A stretch of DNA of 64,000 nucleotides from Trochalopteron elliotii (GCA_024734555.1 JANPWX010000123.1:204241-268240), one strand, 5' to 3'; counted from the stretch's first letter, positions 12,576 through 26,096 are shown. The notes: generated by a model from the letters alone, not told the origin. Numbers and translations: made by a program.

Positions 12576-12644
12576 CACAGAATATCCTGAAGTGGAAGGG
12601 ACCCACAAGCATCATCAAGTCCAACCCTTGGCCCTGCACAAACC
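12576..12644 (-). mobile_element. CR1 LINE 3' tail, antisense
   Basis: On the + strand it reads cacagaatatcctgaagtgg, aagggacccacaagcatc, atcaagtccaacccttgg, ccctgcaca. This is the complement of the CR1 subfamily tail that also appears in sense at 2930. It is severely 5' truncated, at about 70 bp. Confidence 0.9.
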
Positions 12645-12965
12645 AAGGGAAATTTTATCTTGGTTTCAAACAAGTGGGACAGCTCCACAAGGGAATTCTG
12701 GTCACTGTTGTGTTTTTCACATTGCATCTGAAGTTTCTTGGCCCAAGAACTTTGTGTTTCTGCAGGGCCAAGGGCCCTGATGTGATGCAGCAGGAAAGAT
12801 TGGTTTGGAGTTGCTGGGATTTCAGTTTCTAGCACTGAATCCCAGGGAAGGGGAAGTGTTGGTGCAGGATTATCTTGGATTATGTGACCCTGCAGCAGGG
12901 GGCTGTGTCAGAGCTCACAAAGAAAACCCAAGCTACAGGAAAAGCAGAATCCCAGAGGGCTTTCC
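12645..12965. other. Unique noncoding sequence between CR1 fragments
   Basis: About 320 bp with no recognised feature. It could hold badly decayed CR1 sequence linking the two flanking antisense fragments, but the fragments belong to different subfamilies, so they are probably separate insertions. Confidence 0.4.
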
Positions 12966-13105
12966 CAACCTTCATGGTTCCAGGATAGAGCCCAGCCATT
13001 CCCCCAGCACTGCCAAGGCACCACTGACCCTTGTCCCCAGGTGCCACATCCACATGGCTTTGGACACTTCCAGGGACATTCCACCACTGCCCTGGGCAGC
13101 TCCAA
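12966..13105 (-). mobile_element. CR1 LINE fragment, antisense
   Basis: On the + strand the blocks cagcactgccaaggcacca, gtccccaggtgccacatcc, acatggctttggacacttcc and ccactgccctgggcagctcc are the complement of the CR1 subfamily seen in sense at 36332-36545. The right edge is a 5' truncation. The left edge is decayed. Confidence 0.82.
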
Positions 13106-14885
13106 CAAGGTGAGGAGTGTTGAGCAGCCTGATGTCACAACACCTGTCCTGACTGTGCTGTTGCACCCACTTGTCTCCTGCCACCAGGGCAGCATCTCAG
13201 CCTGTTCTCCAGGGTTTCAGCTATTTTTTACCAGGGTCACTCTGTTTCTTTGCTGCAGGATATGTCTGCACACATTTCTGCCTCTTTGCCAAGCAGTTTT
13301 AGCTTTAGAGGCCTGAAAATGGGTCAGCTCACAGCTGTGCCATGAAGTATCTAAAGCCTCTGGTATTACAATGTGGTCACAGTATTTATTTACTTTTTAG
13401 CAATGCTGGCAAAAATACAGATAATTTCTGCAAAATTAGGTGCATGAAGATTTCATGCAGACACATAATTCCTGTGCATGTTCAAATCTCTTGGGGAGCT
13501 GGGGACCCTCACCCTGTCTTGGTCCTGCAGCCCCAAATTCTGCAGCTCATTTCAAACCCAGGAGGGATTTAGTGCAGTGGAATGAGCCATTCCCTGTGTG
13601 CACGGTCCACTGCATAAACCAGGCCTTGGAGAAGGTTCAGCAAAGACCCAGATCCATTGGGCTGAAACTGAGAATTTCCATCCAGGGGACAGTGAATTAA
13701 AAATGCTTTTGTTAAAATAATACCTTAAAATAATCCTGTAAGTCCTATGCTGCCAGCACTGTGGACCTCTCTCTGTGCATTGTCTGTGGCTTTATAGACA
13801 TTGCTGTTCACAGCTTTATGAAACTGAGGGAGGTTTTCCCCATCTTACCAGGGAGGAGAAATGTGGGGAAATGATTCTGGGATTTTTTTATGGCATACAG
13901 GGAAGCAGAGAGTGGAGTCAGTTCAGGATGCCCAAGTTCCAACCTAGGAAACAAGTGCTTGGCTCTGGAAGCTCTCTTGCTCCATCAGTCTTCCTTTCTA
14001 GTTTTCTTTCCTAAGTCCATATTTAATCTCAAATTCACAGCAATCTGTATTTTTTTCCCTCAAGATCTATGCCAGAACATTTCCTCCAGGTAAGGATCAG
14101 GAGCACAGGTTACACTGCAAATTGCAGTTTTGCCTAAGAGCAGCATAAATTGAAATACTTACCTCAATTCAGACTTCTAAAACTGTGGCCCAGCATCATC
14201 CTCACCCTTTTTACTTGCAAAAGGATGTTTGGGAAGCAGGAGACTTTGAGCATATCTGGATAATTTTTGTCTGAAATAAACTGCTTCAACTAAAGCTGTT
14301 GTCCTTTTGCAGAAGAATCAGATCTCTTTTGATAGGGACAAAAGCCTGCCTCTGATTCATTTTATTCCATCACCCAAGTGTTTGTTAACCCTGGTCACCT
14401 CCATCTCTCTCATGCCATGAAGTGCTGTTACTTCTCAGAAAACACTCAGGAGGCATTGAATGTTCTTCAGTTTACAAGAAGCTGCAGAGAGGTTCAAAGA
14501 AAATGTCTTGCCTGGTGTTCAAGAGGAAGGGTTTTATGCCATGAATAGCTAAATCAGAGAGAGCATGATGCTGTAGTGGCAGCTTGGAGATGAAGGTTTG
14601 ATTTCCACTGTAAGACCTGCCTAGGTAACCTCCCATAAATGCAAAGCCTGTAATAGCTCAGCGTGCTTAAAAGCATATTAATTAGAGTATTTATTAATTT
14701 GCAGATGTTTCAGTTTGGATTGTACTTTGGAAACAAAGCCTTTTCTTTACAGCACTGAATGCAATGTTCTCCTTATGCTGCCAGGAGAGTGCAGCATGTG
14801 GGAATGGCACCAGGGGAACAGGCACTGATCTCAGGAATTCCCTGAACTTCTGCCCTGGGCAGTGCCCAGCCCTGAGCAGAGACCT
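13106..14885. other. Unique noncoding sequence
   Basis: About 1.8 kb without a supportable gene. A 25-bp segment at 14065-14089 is bounded by a good pyrimidine tract plus AG and by a consensus donor (cag|gtaagga), but nothing else supports a microexon. Confidence 0.45.
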
Positions 14886-15024
14886 GGAGACCCCAGGCTG
14901 TGGAGTTTCATCCCTGGGGACATTCCAGAGCTGTGTGGCCACAATCCTGTGCCCTGCTGGAGCAAGGAGGTGGCACCAGATGCCCTGTGCTGCCTTCAGC
15001 CTGACCCATGCTGGGATTCCGTGA
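14886..15024 (+). mobile_element. CR1 LINE 3' fragment, diverged
   Basis: In sense orientation it follows the CR1 subfamily whose tail reads 'tggagtctccatccttggaga ... gaccagatgatctcc'. Observed blocks are tggagtttcatccctgggga, cacaatcctgtgccctgctg, gaggtggcaccagatgcc and the terminal ctgggattccgtga. Many substitutions make it one of the older CR1 copies here. The 181-codon minus-strand frame overlapping it is antisense repeat sequence. Confidence 0.75.
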
Positions 15025-18000
15025 GGTAGATGATCCCTGTGAAATTCCTTTGTTCCAGGTGCCCTGGGGAAGAGTAGGACACATTTCAGCTCTCCAGGAA
15101 GATCCTCAGAGCTGGAACCGAACTTGGGAGTGCATATGCACACTGAGCACCCAGTTCCTGTCATCTCCTCAGGGCAGCATGGAGGGGGAAAGTGAACTAA
15201 AGCCCTCATTGCAAATCCTGTACCAATTACCAGCAGCATTTCTCACTCCTGTCCTTGTCACTTGCTGATATTTTGGATGGAAAAGACAAAACAGAGAAAG
15301 ATTTGCCTGTTCATCATTATGGGTGTCAGGCATGATAAGTTCAACAGCTGCCCTGGAATGTGCAGCTCAAAAAAGGAGAGTTTGTGGTGTCACATATTTT
15401 GGGTTTTCATTTACCAAAGTAGGTAAGGTAGGGGCTGAGCACGATAAATAATTGAGCTTTCCTCATATAAATATACCAGCTCTGAGTGTTTGTTTGGAAT
15501 ATCATAGAGAGCTGCAGAATATATATCAGAGGGAGAGAACCCTCAGTGGGATTAATCAAAATTCTGTTTACAGAGCAGTGACTTAGGTTGGAAATGTGTG
15601 TAAGTGGGACAAGTATCATGCTCTAAGTGTTTAATACAATTATACTTTTACTGTGCTTTGTGTTATTACTGTATCATCCAGACTCCTCTGCTTGTGAGGT
15701 AGCAGACAGCATCCTTCCTCTGCCCTGGAGAATTCCAGCTGGCCCAGGGCAGCAGGAGAGTCTGGGACCCCTGTGCTGTCCCCCAGGGCAGGGGCAGGGG
15801 CTGTGCAGCCTTTGGATGAGCTGAGCATGAGGAGTGCTGGCTGCTGTAAGTAGGCTGAGCTCCCTCACTCAGACCCAGTTATTTATCGCTCTGTGTTTCA
15901 AATTAGTGCAAGTCTTCCCTGCCTGACTCTAACTGGGAGGTGCCTGAGGGTATGGAAGCTGAAACCGTGTCAGCGTGGTCTGACACCGGCTGTAACAATT
16001 TCCTAAAGGAATAACCCCAGATTTCAGGTGGGTGCTGCCTACCACGAAAGCAGCAAGTAAAAACTGTCATCACAGAAGGATTCAGAGCAAGGCACAGCTT
16101 AGGATCCATAGCTCTGTTACTTGAATCAAATAATTCGTATTTTTTGCAGCTCTTTGAAGTACAATTAGATTAGAAAACAGCTGAGGAATAGTTGGACAAC
16201 AGCCTGCAGACTACTAAAACAATCCTTCTGTATTACTGATCTCCAGAAGGCTCCAAAGAAGAAAAGAAAGGGTGTTTAGCTATTAGAATAAAATTTTGTC
16301 CTGCTATAAAAGCCACATAAGGAGCAAGTGAAGGATTTTCAGTGAGTGTGGGTTTCTTGAAGCAGAATTGGCATTTCCAGTGGCTGATCCCTTGAAGAAT
16401 TTCAGCTCATTGTGATGACACCCAGCTCATGTTCCTTCTGCACAGAGAGGAATTTCCATACCAAATGCCATTGCTGGGCTGTAGTGCCTGCAATCCCAGG
16501 AAGGGAATTGCTGCTGCAATTGCCATCCCACAGGCTTTACCTAACCCTAAAGCACACAGGTAAATTTCTTTTTTTTTCATCCGCCAAACATTGAGGGTAC
16601 TGACAGCTGGGATGGAGGTACAGAAATGGTTTGAAAATGCCAAATTCTGTCATGCTGGAATGTGTCCCAGCTCTGGATTACAAAGCACCATGGATTTATC
16701 GGTGGTCACAAAGAGGTGGCACTAAAATTAGAATTAATTACCATGGATGCAGTTCAATAGTGAGCTTTGGCGTCAGTGCTGGAGAAGTTACTGGGAGAGA
16801 AGTGCTGGGATGAAAACTGCGGACAGGCACCTCCTCAGCACCAAAACATCTGCACAGTCCAATCCTGTGCTGGCTGCCAAGGGGAGAAAGTGACCTGCCA
16901 TACTCAGGTACAGAACCAATTGCATAAAAGTCAGGGAATTAAGTAAGAAAAGATCTAAAAAAGATCAAAAAGAAAATTAAACCCCACTGTTCTAGTGATG
17001 TGATAAAGCTGAAAACAATAAGCCATCTGAGAAACCTGAATAAATTTGAAACAGGCTTTCAAATCATCCAGCTCATTTCAGCCCATCTTCTTTCCTAGAA
17101 TCATTTGTCTAATGAAAACATTTTTCCTGCCATTAGACTAATTTTCACTTTCTGGTTGGCCTGTGCCTCATCCCACTCAGAGAATAATGGGCTCCTCCAT
17201 AATTTGAATTCCAGCACTGAGCTTTAGCCCTGCCTGAGACAAATCTGCTTTGGGAATCTGCTCTCTATCCTATGCTCTCTAATCTGCTCCCTCTCTGTTA
17301 CCTGGCAGTAGTGAGGTGGACTTGGTGAGCAGGAGGCATAAATGTGAAGCATCTCATGTCCCCAGTGTAAAATCCCTCCTCAGAGCCCCAGGCCGGTCTG
17401 CGCTGACCAAAGGCACGTGGATCCCCTGGAAGTGAGGAGGTGGCTCTTGCACCTTTAGTGCGTCCAAGGGAAACGAACCCAAGGACAGCTGGGATGGAGG
17501 AGTGGCAGCGGGCTGAGATTGCAGCAGGAATCTGGCAAACCCAGACCTGGCCGTGTTCTGGGGCTGAGCCACATCCCAGACCCGAGGCTTGGCCCCTCCT
17601 GCTGTGGCTTTTGATGAGTTATTCTCACTCCATTCGTGCTTCAAAGGGTTGAAGCGTGAGCCATTGCATTGAATGCTGTTTGTTTCTGGTGGGTGATCGC
17701 TGTCTCTCCTTCCTGGTGGCTCAGTTTGGGCACTGGGGACTTACCCTTGAAGGACCGTCACTGCTTTGTGTCTGCCTCCTCCTGTTTGTCACCCGCCCTG
17801 CTCCCTGACATCAGGGATGCCTCCCCCAGGGCACACAGACCTCGCCCTGCCAAATCAAGTGATCAAAGATGGGGGTGGGCTTTCCCCCTTTGGTTTTCAG
17901 CTTTAGCAAAGAATTGACCCTGTTAAGTCTGATTTTCACAGGGTGGCAGCCTTGGTGGGTTTACAGGGTTGGATGAGCCTTGTCCATGTGGGGTGATTCC

Positions 18001-21000
18001 ATGGAAATGTGGGGGTAGAGCCACAGATGCAGCCCAGCCCTGATCCTGAGCCAAAATAACCCTGCTGGTGGTGTCCTAGCTCCTGTCCTGCCTGTTCCAG
18101 CAGCTCCAGCTGTGGTCAGGCTGATTCCTCACGTGCTGGAAAAGCTGACAGGCTTTCCTACGACTGGGGACCCTGTCAGCCTAAAATGGGGTCACTGAAG
18201 TTCCCCAATTCTTCTACTGATGCCTTCTTAGAGAGGAAATTTAAAGTAACCTGTTACAAAGGCACCCAACACATGAAAGATCTGCTCCTTTTGACACAAA
18301 ATTGCTTCCCCTCATTCACAGAAGCTTATTTTCCAGTGAATCTCTTTTATTGATCTTTTTTTCCTCTTCTTCTTAAGGCTGCTGTAGTCAGTGATTTTAT
18401 TCTAAAGCTTAGATTACTTCTGAGAGTAGCTCAGTAACACACTGTGATTCATCACATTAGAATATGGAAAGGCTGGAAGCCTCTCCTACTGCGTATAATG
18501 TGACAAGTACAAGTTTTAGATGTGCAAAAGGGCCTGGTGAACTCTGAATTTTGCTTTAGTGTTATCAATGTAGTGATTAAATCATGCAGGGGTTTTGCCT
18601 CCCTGTCGATGCCACGGTGAAGGTGCAGCTGCCAAAGGCAAGGGGCTATTTGTAGCTCTGGAGGGGCAACACAAAATGCTGATCCCAGGCTGGTGGATTC
18701 CAACTGGGCAGACTGGTTTTAGTCTGGAGTCACTGTGGACACTGTGAAAAACAGAGTTCACTTTCCTGGCAAATTTTAAGAAATAGGTTTAGTAATAATA
18801 AATAAGACAATTAAGAAACAAAAAAGCAAATTCTGGCTGGCCTCAGCCAAGTCCACATCCTGCTATTTCAGAGGCCTTCTTTAAATGCCCTTTCTATTGT
18901 ATCAGTCTTGTTGAATATTCAAACTTTTCCACAAACTAGTTTCCATATTCCAGGAACTGTTTTGCATGGCCCCTCCTTGGGTCTGCCTTTTTAGAGCATG
19001 TGTGTTTCTTGGCTGTGTCTTCATTATCACCTCCAAGTGATAATGTGACCAGTTTGGGCCTTGGTCCATACTTTCTTCAGATGGTAGATGCTGATAGTTG
19101 GTATATCAACAGCAGGGCCTTCTTTACATGTCCACTGGATGTTATCCCAGCCAAACAGATAGTTTAAGCACACTACATTAATACAACATAGCTTTCTAAT
19201 ATAACACATAGAGTATTCATTTCAATATTTGTGAAAAGCCAGTCACATAATATACATTTATAACAGACACCCTGCAGTGGCACGAGCCTGAGGCAGCAGT
19301 GTCCAAGTGATCTGGCTTCCCTCAGAGATCTGCTTTGCCTGCCTGGATTGGGCAAAATGGATGAACCAGAGCTCCCGAACCAGTGGGGTAATCCCTGCCT
19401 GGCACCACTGGGGGATCAGTTGTATCTCCTGACTGTAATTCAGCGTGACACACCAGTGGTGGCAGCTGATATCTGTCCCCTGTGTCACTGTCCCAGGCAA
19501 ATCCCTGCTTTCCCTAAGCACTGCCTCGCCCTGTTTCAGCAGGGCAACCACTGAGCTGTGCTGCTTTTTCTGGAGGAGATGCAGGTGGACCACTCCCTTC
19601 TCCTGAAGATCCAGGGGTACAGCTGGAAATGAACAGCCAGTTGTGATGTTGGGTTTCATGGGGAAGGTGGAAAACATCAAGTAGAATGTTTTGTATACAA
19701 CATTAAAACAGTATTATTTTAGTAATTTTAGTAAAACTATTTTACTATTTACTATTACTGTTTCCTATCAGTAAAAATAGTGTAAAACATCTTATTTTAC
19801 AAGAGCTGATACGGTTGTGCCTCTCAGAGGCTTGAACAAATGCATTTGAACATAAGAGCAAGAACTTCATATGAGCTTCATTTTCCTGGGATGCTCTAAA
19901 TCCATTTGGTGTGTATAAAAATAGTATTCTTTGAAAACATCATGGTTTTAAACTTTATGAAAGGACAGGGAAAACTCACTGCAGTTTGACCCGTTCCATC
20001 TCTTTAAAATTCTCTTGAATATTTCCAGATTTCTGAAGGTGTCTGTTAGCCTCTGAAGCTTTCCAGGGACTCAAACTCCTGCTTTTTCCCTTTTGCTATC
20101 TCTTAATCTAAGATGATGTGCTTCTAATTCCTTGTCTGTTGATATAACAGGCAGCTCTGGCTTTTTCTCCTTTGGAAAATACACGTTTTCCTGTCACTGA
20201 TCTGTGTGCAGTGGTTTGATCTGCCTGGGTTCTCCTCACCATGGCTTTCCCTGGGCAGGACCTGCCTTTGCCTTTTACCTCTGGGCTTCATTCTTGTCTC
20301 TTCTGGAGATGGTGGAAGATAAAGCATCGCTCACCACTTTTCTCTTTTCCTGCCCTTTTGCACCCTGGCTGACTCCTGCTGTTTCCCTGACTGCACAAGG
20401 TCAGGCAAAGATGACTCCACTTAAACCTGACTCTGGAGATCAGTGTGTGTGAGTGCAAATCTATGAATAAATAATGTCAGATCACTGTTACTTGGATTTT
20501 TTTTTCCTGCTTTCCTCAGGAATGCAGCTTTTTGAGCCCAGTGGTTAATGCTTTAGGTGAGCTGTAGAATTCAATAAATAATTGGGGCCAACTGTGCATC
20601 AAATCGATGAAAATACTGCAGTGACAGGTATCTAAAAGTTGTCAATTATTGTAAGATTGCCATTTTCTGGAAAGCAGTTAACATTTAAAATTGCTGGAAA
20701 CGGGTGGCAGCGGGGGTGAAGGGTGCCTGGGTGTTTTTGCCATTAATTGCTCAACGATTCTTTGGATTGTTTTGCAAAACACGCCTTGGTCCTGATCACC
20801 TGCCTTCATTCATCAGTATCGATACAGATAACAACAAATGATTAAACTTCCAGTGGCTTTGCATTGATTATCTCCCATCTCAAGCCTTCCTGATAGACAC
20901 TCCCCAGTTAATTTTCAGTGTAACGCCAAGATAAACACTCACGTGGTTGTTTCAGCTGTGCCTCTGAGGATGGAAGGAATTATTTTGTACTGCTTCCAGA

Positions 21001-22256
21001 AATTTCTAAGGCTCTTGAAAGAGAAGTTGATGCGGGAAAAAAATTGACTGGAGGAAGGTATAGATCCCTTTAATGGAGGGCTGATAACACTGATGGAAAG
21101 CAGGGAGGGAGGTAGGAAAGGCTCAGAGTCTCTTTCCACAGAGAGGATGGGGCACTGAGATTCGTGTTACTTTTTATGCTTCAGGGAGAGTTTACTAAAG
21201 CTGAATTATTCAATTACAACAAACTTGATTGAATGAACTGCTTTTTAAAGTGCAAATAACACCTTTGTTTTACATGGAGTATAAAATGAACTGCATTAAT
21301 ATTTATAGGAACTCGGTTTGTCTGAATGAAACTGGCTTCAAGAACCACTGGTTGACTGCTTTTAAAATTAAAAAAATAATAAAATCAATTCACCAGCATC
21401 ATTTGAGGAGGAAAAATTTAGTTATCAGTGCAAGTGAGGTAACCTGGTTTAGGGCTGATGGGAACAGTTCCCACCTGCCTTCTTTTTTGGGGTCTGTAAT
21501 GGGGCTGGGCAATATTGTCCCTTAAATTAATAAAAGCTTGTTCTTGGCACTGAATGTTGCAGCTGAGCACAGGAATCTGATTCTATCAAATTACTGGAGC
21601 TGGGGATATTTAGAGCGAATACATGATAATAACAGGGAACTCTTGATCAATATCCAACAAGTCACAACTGATGAGTGGGGTTGCTTGGTTTTCAGTTGAA
21701 TTTGCATTTATAGCAGGAATTTTCACCTACATGCCTTTAGCTGTAATCAATTAATTGCAGATGTGTTTAGCCAGAAGTTCTATGAGTGTGCAGTGCTTAA
21801 GGGGCTGGCTCAGGAGTGTCAGCTTTGTGTCGTGGTGTGGAAAACTCCTGAGGGTTGTAAGCATTTCAGCCAGTGGCCAGGGATTGTTCCTGTCCCACCC
21901 CAGAGGAATTCCTCCTGCTGGTTTCCAGCTGCCCTGGGAAGTGGTATCCTCCAGGCCTTGTTAGATTTTTGAGTTTCCATCACTGCTGAGAGCCTGGCAG
22001 CTTTCCCGCAGAGAACAGGGAAAAACTCCCAGTCCTGCAGCTCCTGTCGCTGCTTTAGGCTTCTTAAATGTGCTCTTTCTTTTAAAGCAGGATGTTGGAT
22101 TTTGTAGGCCACCTAGGATGTTTGCCCAGCACTTTTGCCTTCAGTTTTGACTTGTGAATTTTCTGAGTATTCCCAGACAGAGCTATCATTTAGTGAAGTT
22201 CTGGAAACCTCCCAGTGTTGGAGCAGTTGCAAAGCAACTTGTTGCTGTGGTGATTG
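15025..22256. other. Long unique noncoding stretch
   Basis: About 7.2 kb with no recognised interspersed repeat, no RNA gene and no exon I can support. Open frames are all under 141 codons and scattered on both strands. An AT-rich patch near 19700-19800 contains small imperfect palindromes around gtaaaactattttac. The lack of young repeats over such a length would fit an intron or intergenic region containing conserved noncoding elements, but I cannot test conservation here. Confidence 0.45.
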
Positions 22257-22608
22257 TAGAATCCTGGCATGGTTTGGGTGGGAAAGGACCTTGAAGCCCA
22301 TCCAGTGCCATCCTTGCCATGGCAGGGACACCTTCCACTGTCCCAGGCTGCTCCAAGCCCCAGTGTCCAACCTGGCCTTGGGCACTGCCAGGGATCCAGG
22401 GGCAGCCACAGCTGCTCTGGGCACCCTGTGCCAGGGCCTCCCCACCCTCACAGGGCACAATTCCTTCCCAAAATCCCACCTAACCCCACTCTCTGTCAGA
22501 GTGAAGCCATTCCCCCTTGTCCTGCCATGCCAGGCCCTTGTCCCAAGTGTCTGCCCATCTTTCTTGTTGGCTCCTTCAGGTACTGGCAGCCCACAATTAG
22601 TTCATCCC
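22257..22608 (-). mobile_element. CR1 LINE 3' fragment, antisense, about 350 bp
   Basis: One of the longest and best preserved CR1 copies in the window. On the + strand it runs from tagaatcctggcatggtttg through cttgccatggcagggacacc, cactgccagggatccagg, ctctgggcaccctgtgccag, ttccttcccaaaatcccacc, ccattcccccttgtcctgcc and ggctccttcaggtactgg. It extends further 5' than the other tails except the copy at 43638, and ends near the same CR1 position as that copy. The open frames of 158 and 126 codons here are within the element. Confidence 0.95.
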
Positions 22609-25600
22609 TAATGAACCCAACCAGCCCCTTCCAGGCCCTGGGTCTTTAGTGCAAAGGTGTTTATGAGCTGCTGGATTTGCAGACGTCTCAAGGCTGACCC
22701 CTGAAAGGAATGTCCTTCCCAGGCCCTGCTCTCCAGTGCTGCCAGGAGTACCCAGCATTTCCACCAAGCTCAGCTAATGAGGGGCAAATTTACGTCTAAT
22801 TTCCCATCCCCACCCCTGCCGCGTCTTTTCCATGGATATTTCCCTCTGCTATGTGTCAGGGGAGGATTAAGAGCTAAAGAAACCTGCTAATTACTTAGTG
22901 GGATCAGCATCTGCTAATGAGCTGGGGTGCAACAGTCCAGCACCGGTCTGTAACAAATCTGCCTGAAGATAATTTGCTCAGAGCAGATTTTTGTCTGGGT
23001 GAGCCAGATCCATGTTTCACTTGAAGCAGTCACCTAATTAATGTCATTAACAGGGAGGGGTTTCACTTCCATCGGGGAAAACCCCTCAGGCACTGGCTCC
23101 TGTTCCCTGGCACAGGCCAGGGACTGCAGCCCTGCCCCGGACCAGTCTTGAAAGGCTTTGGGGCTTATCTGGAGAGAGAAGCAAATAAAAGGGGGTGATG
23201 TGAATGAAGGTCATCATTTGAACATTTCTGTTGGCACCTTGTCCTGCCGACTGCAGGTGGAGTGTGGCTCGACATCTTCCAGTTCTAGACCTTGATCGTG
23301 CCAGTCATGTCCAAAGAAGGAATTGGGAAAATGTTTCTCTCATGTTGATTTCGAAAAACGATTTGTCACCTTGATGCTTAAATATCAGTTTATCAGTGGT
23401 ATGGCAAAAAACTGCTGGGGGTCATGTCTCCCACGCCTCCAGAGGACTGGATTCCCAGTGCACTTGGATGATGGAAACTGGGCTAAAAAATAAGTAGGAG
23501 GACCCCATGCTGTCCAAGCATTGTGAGAGCTATTATCCAACTAGCTCGTTACCAGCCAGTTCCAGAGAGAAGGCAGTAAACCCCCTATTTATAAGGAATA
23601 TTCCTGTAGAAAAGTGTAATTTGTAGCACTACCTGAGCTAATTACAGGCGTTGAAAAGCCAAACAATGCAGGAACACTTGGCTTAAGAAAAGAAGCATTA
23701 AGAGCTTAACACTTCCAAGCTGTCGGGGCAGTGACCCAGGGGAAGCAGGGAAGGCAGCTGGAGTTTGGTCCATATGGATTGGGAGCCACAAACCATAAAA
23801 TGGTGCTGCCTTGGCCATCTGCAGGCTGTGGGGATTTGTGGGCATTTCTGTCCTGTGCTGTAACAATTGGAGAGCCCACTGCAAGTGCTTGTGAAGGCAG
23901 CAAAAATCAGCACCTGTAAAAGAAATAATGTGAATAATTAAAACATAAAATTAAAAGCCGCTGGTGCTTTGTTGTTTCATGCCTAGTTAGGCTGAGCTTG
24001 TCATAACCTCTAAAAAAGCTTTTGATTTCTAATGCTAAATAGAAATTCAGCTATTTGTATAGCTATTATATCTTGTATGGTAATATTTCTGTGTAGTTCA
24101 CTGTTACATAAATTGGTATAAAAGCCTGATAATGCAAGAGGTGAGTAATTAAAAGCTCAGCTCTATAATTCTCTTCTTACCCATGGAAATCTTGGCCAGA
24201 GGCAGCATTAGTATTTCAAGTCAATCACCTGTCCCAGCAGCACATTTGGAGAGCTGAGGATGCACTGAGCTGAGTTCTTTTATTTCTTAGTACAGGGAGA
24301 TGGCCACACTCCAAAGGAATTGGCTGGAAAACAGCAGGATAAAAGAACTTTTTCCTATTTTTAGTGAATTTTTTCCCCCCAGTGAGCCATATCCAGCATG
24401 GTTTGGGGAAAAACTGAAAATTGGAGAAAAACCTTGTGGTGTCAGCCATGCTTCTCCCAGCACTTCATAGTGTGTGATGTGTGGACAGGAAGGTCAACGA
24501 TCCCACACCTCTCAGATCTTCTCCAAGCAATTTGTAATCTCGTGTATAAAAGATCTCCCTTTCTGGGCAGAAACACATCTTACTGCAGGGCTCACCCTGC
24601 CTTTGGAAGGTTCTGTAGGAGCAGTGATCCTATCTGGTTTACATGCTGGAATCTCTTTTTTTCCCCTCTTGTATCAGCTGGGGAGATGAAATTCTGAGTT
24701 CCTAGAGATGAGTAAAACCCCTGAGAGGGCTGGGAGGGTCTTTGAGGCACTGTGATGCTTTTGGGAGAAGATGGTACAAAGTAATTTCTTTTTGATGTTG
24801 TTTTATCTTTTGTTGTCTCATTATGATGGATGTTGAGCTGGGTAAGAAGCCCAAACTTCCCACAACTGTACCCAAAGGAGTGGTGAAGATTTCTATCAAA
24901 TTAAATTCCTTGTTCTTTCCCTTTGCTTATTGCTCCTCTAAATGTCATTCCAGGAAGTTCTACATTAACTCTACATGTGTCAAAAACACATGTTTAACTT
25001 ACGTGCACCATAGGTCAGTTCTCGTTCACTTTGCTCTCAATCTTTTATCTCCCTGCACAGAAAACCCCCTAAGGAATATTCATATTGTCTAACTTGGCAT
25101 TAAAATAAACACTTCAGCTTCATTACTTTCACACAGTTGATTTAAATACTTGAAGTGACTGATGAATTCCAAATTACGTTCAGCTGCACGAAAGCTTTAC
25201 TGAAATTTTATAGAACTGGAGTTGGGGTCAATGGCATTAACTAAAGCCACTTATTGGTCAAGAAATGGTGCTTTGTGGAAAAACATGAATGTAAAAGAGA
25301 ACTGACAGCTTTAGATGATCCAGCACACATATTGCTGTGGCAGGAGCCTGGGAGGTCCTGCTGCCAGAATATGAGTGAATGTTCATTATAGATTTCAGGG
25401 AATGAGTGTTTGCTGCTGCTCACCACAGCTGCAGAGTGTCTGTGGGCAGTTCCGAGGCTGGAAATGGATTTAGGCTCCTTTTCCAAAGAAAGGAGACAGG
25501 GCATGGCTCACTCAGATTGTTTCATATCCATTAACTCCAGCAAGGACTAAGTGTGACGTCCCTGTTCCCTGTTCCCTGCTCCTGGCTGGAGCTCACAAGG

Positions 25601-26096
25601 CTTGTTCCCTGTGCCAAGGCTGTCTCAGAACTTCAAACTGCCCCATTTCCATCCAGTCCTTACCTTTGCTGTTCCTGCTAATGAAATGATGCTTTTCCAG
25701 TACAGTAGCCTTTTCTCTGTCCTATGAAGCAAATTTTTAAGAATAATACTGATATATTTTATGCCATTACAAATAAGTGAGCGAAGATGAAGATGGACAC
25801 TTGATATATGTGTAGTTGACACATTTGATACATCAAGTTTTGCTGCATTTTAGGCCATTGTAGCTGCATTCAACAACTTATTACCTCAAGGAGCTGAAGT
25901 TCATCACTCTTTACAACACTTTTTTCAGCCCCTGAAATGCATCAAGGGCACCACAGTGATGGTTTATTGTGCTGTGAAAAGGGATCGATTTTTATAATGC
26001 AGTTACAGCAATTGGGGTGTCTCAAGGCGGCTCTCAGCACTCTATTGCAGTCACACATTGGAGAGTTTTGGTTTCAGAGGCTTTAAAAAACAGAAC
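22609..26096. other. Unique noncoding sequence with TAAT-rich patch
   Basis: About 3.5 kb without a gene. Between 22790 and 23060 several TAAT cores occur close together (gctaattactta, tgctaatgagc, cctaattaatgtcattaac), which resembles a homeodomain-bound regulatory element. That is only a composition hint. Open frames are short. Confidence 0.4.

Noticed and set aside
14065..14089. Possible 25-bp microexon between a good acceptor and a consensus donor
   Set aside because: The splice signals are good, but no neighbouring exon, frame or conserved motif supports it. Such pairs occur by chance in long noncoding DNA.
14694..15239. 181-codon minus-strand frame
   Set aside because: It runs antisense through a diverged CR1 tail, with no recognisable protein and no splice support.
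19700..19800. AT-rich small palindromes around gtaaaactattttac
   Set aside because: The arms are short and imperfect, as expected in low-complexity A/T sequence, and no flanking duplication was seen.
22113..22649. Frames of 115-158 codons on both strands
   Set aside because: They lie in an antisense CR1 3' tail, which is noncoding in the element itself.
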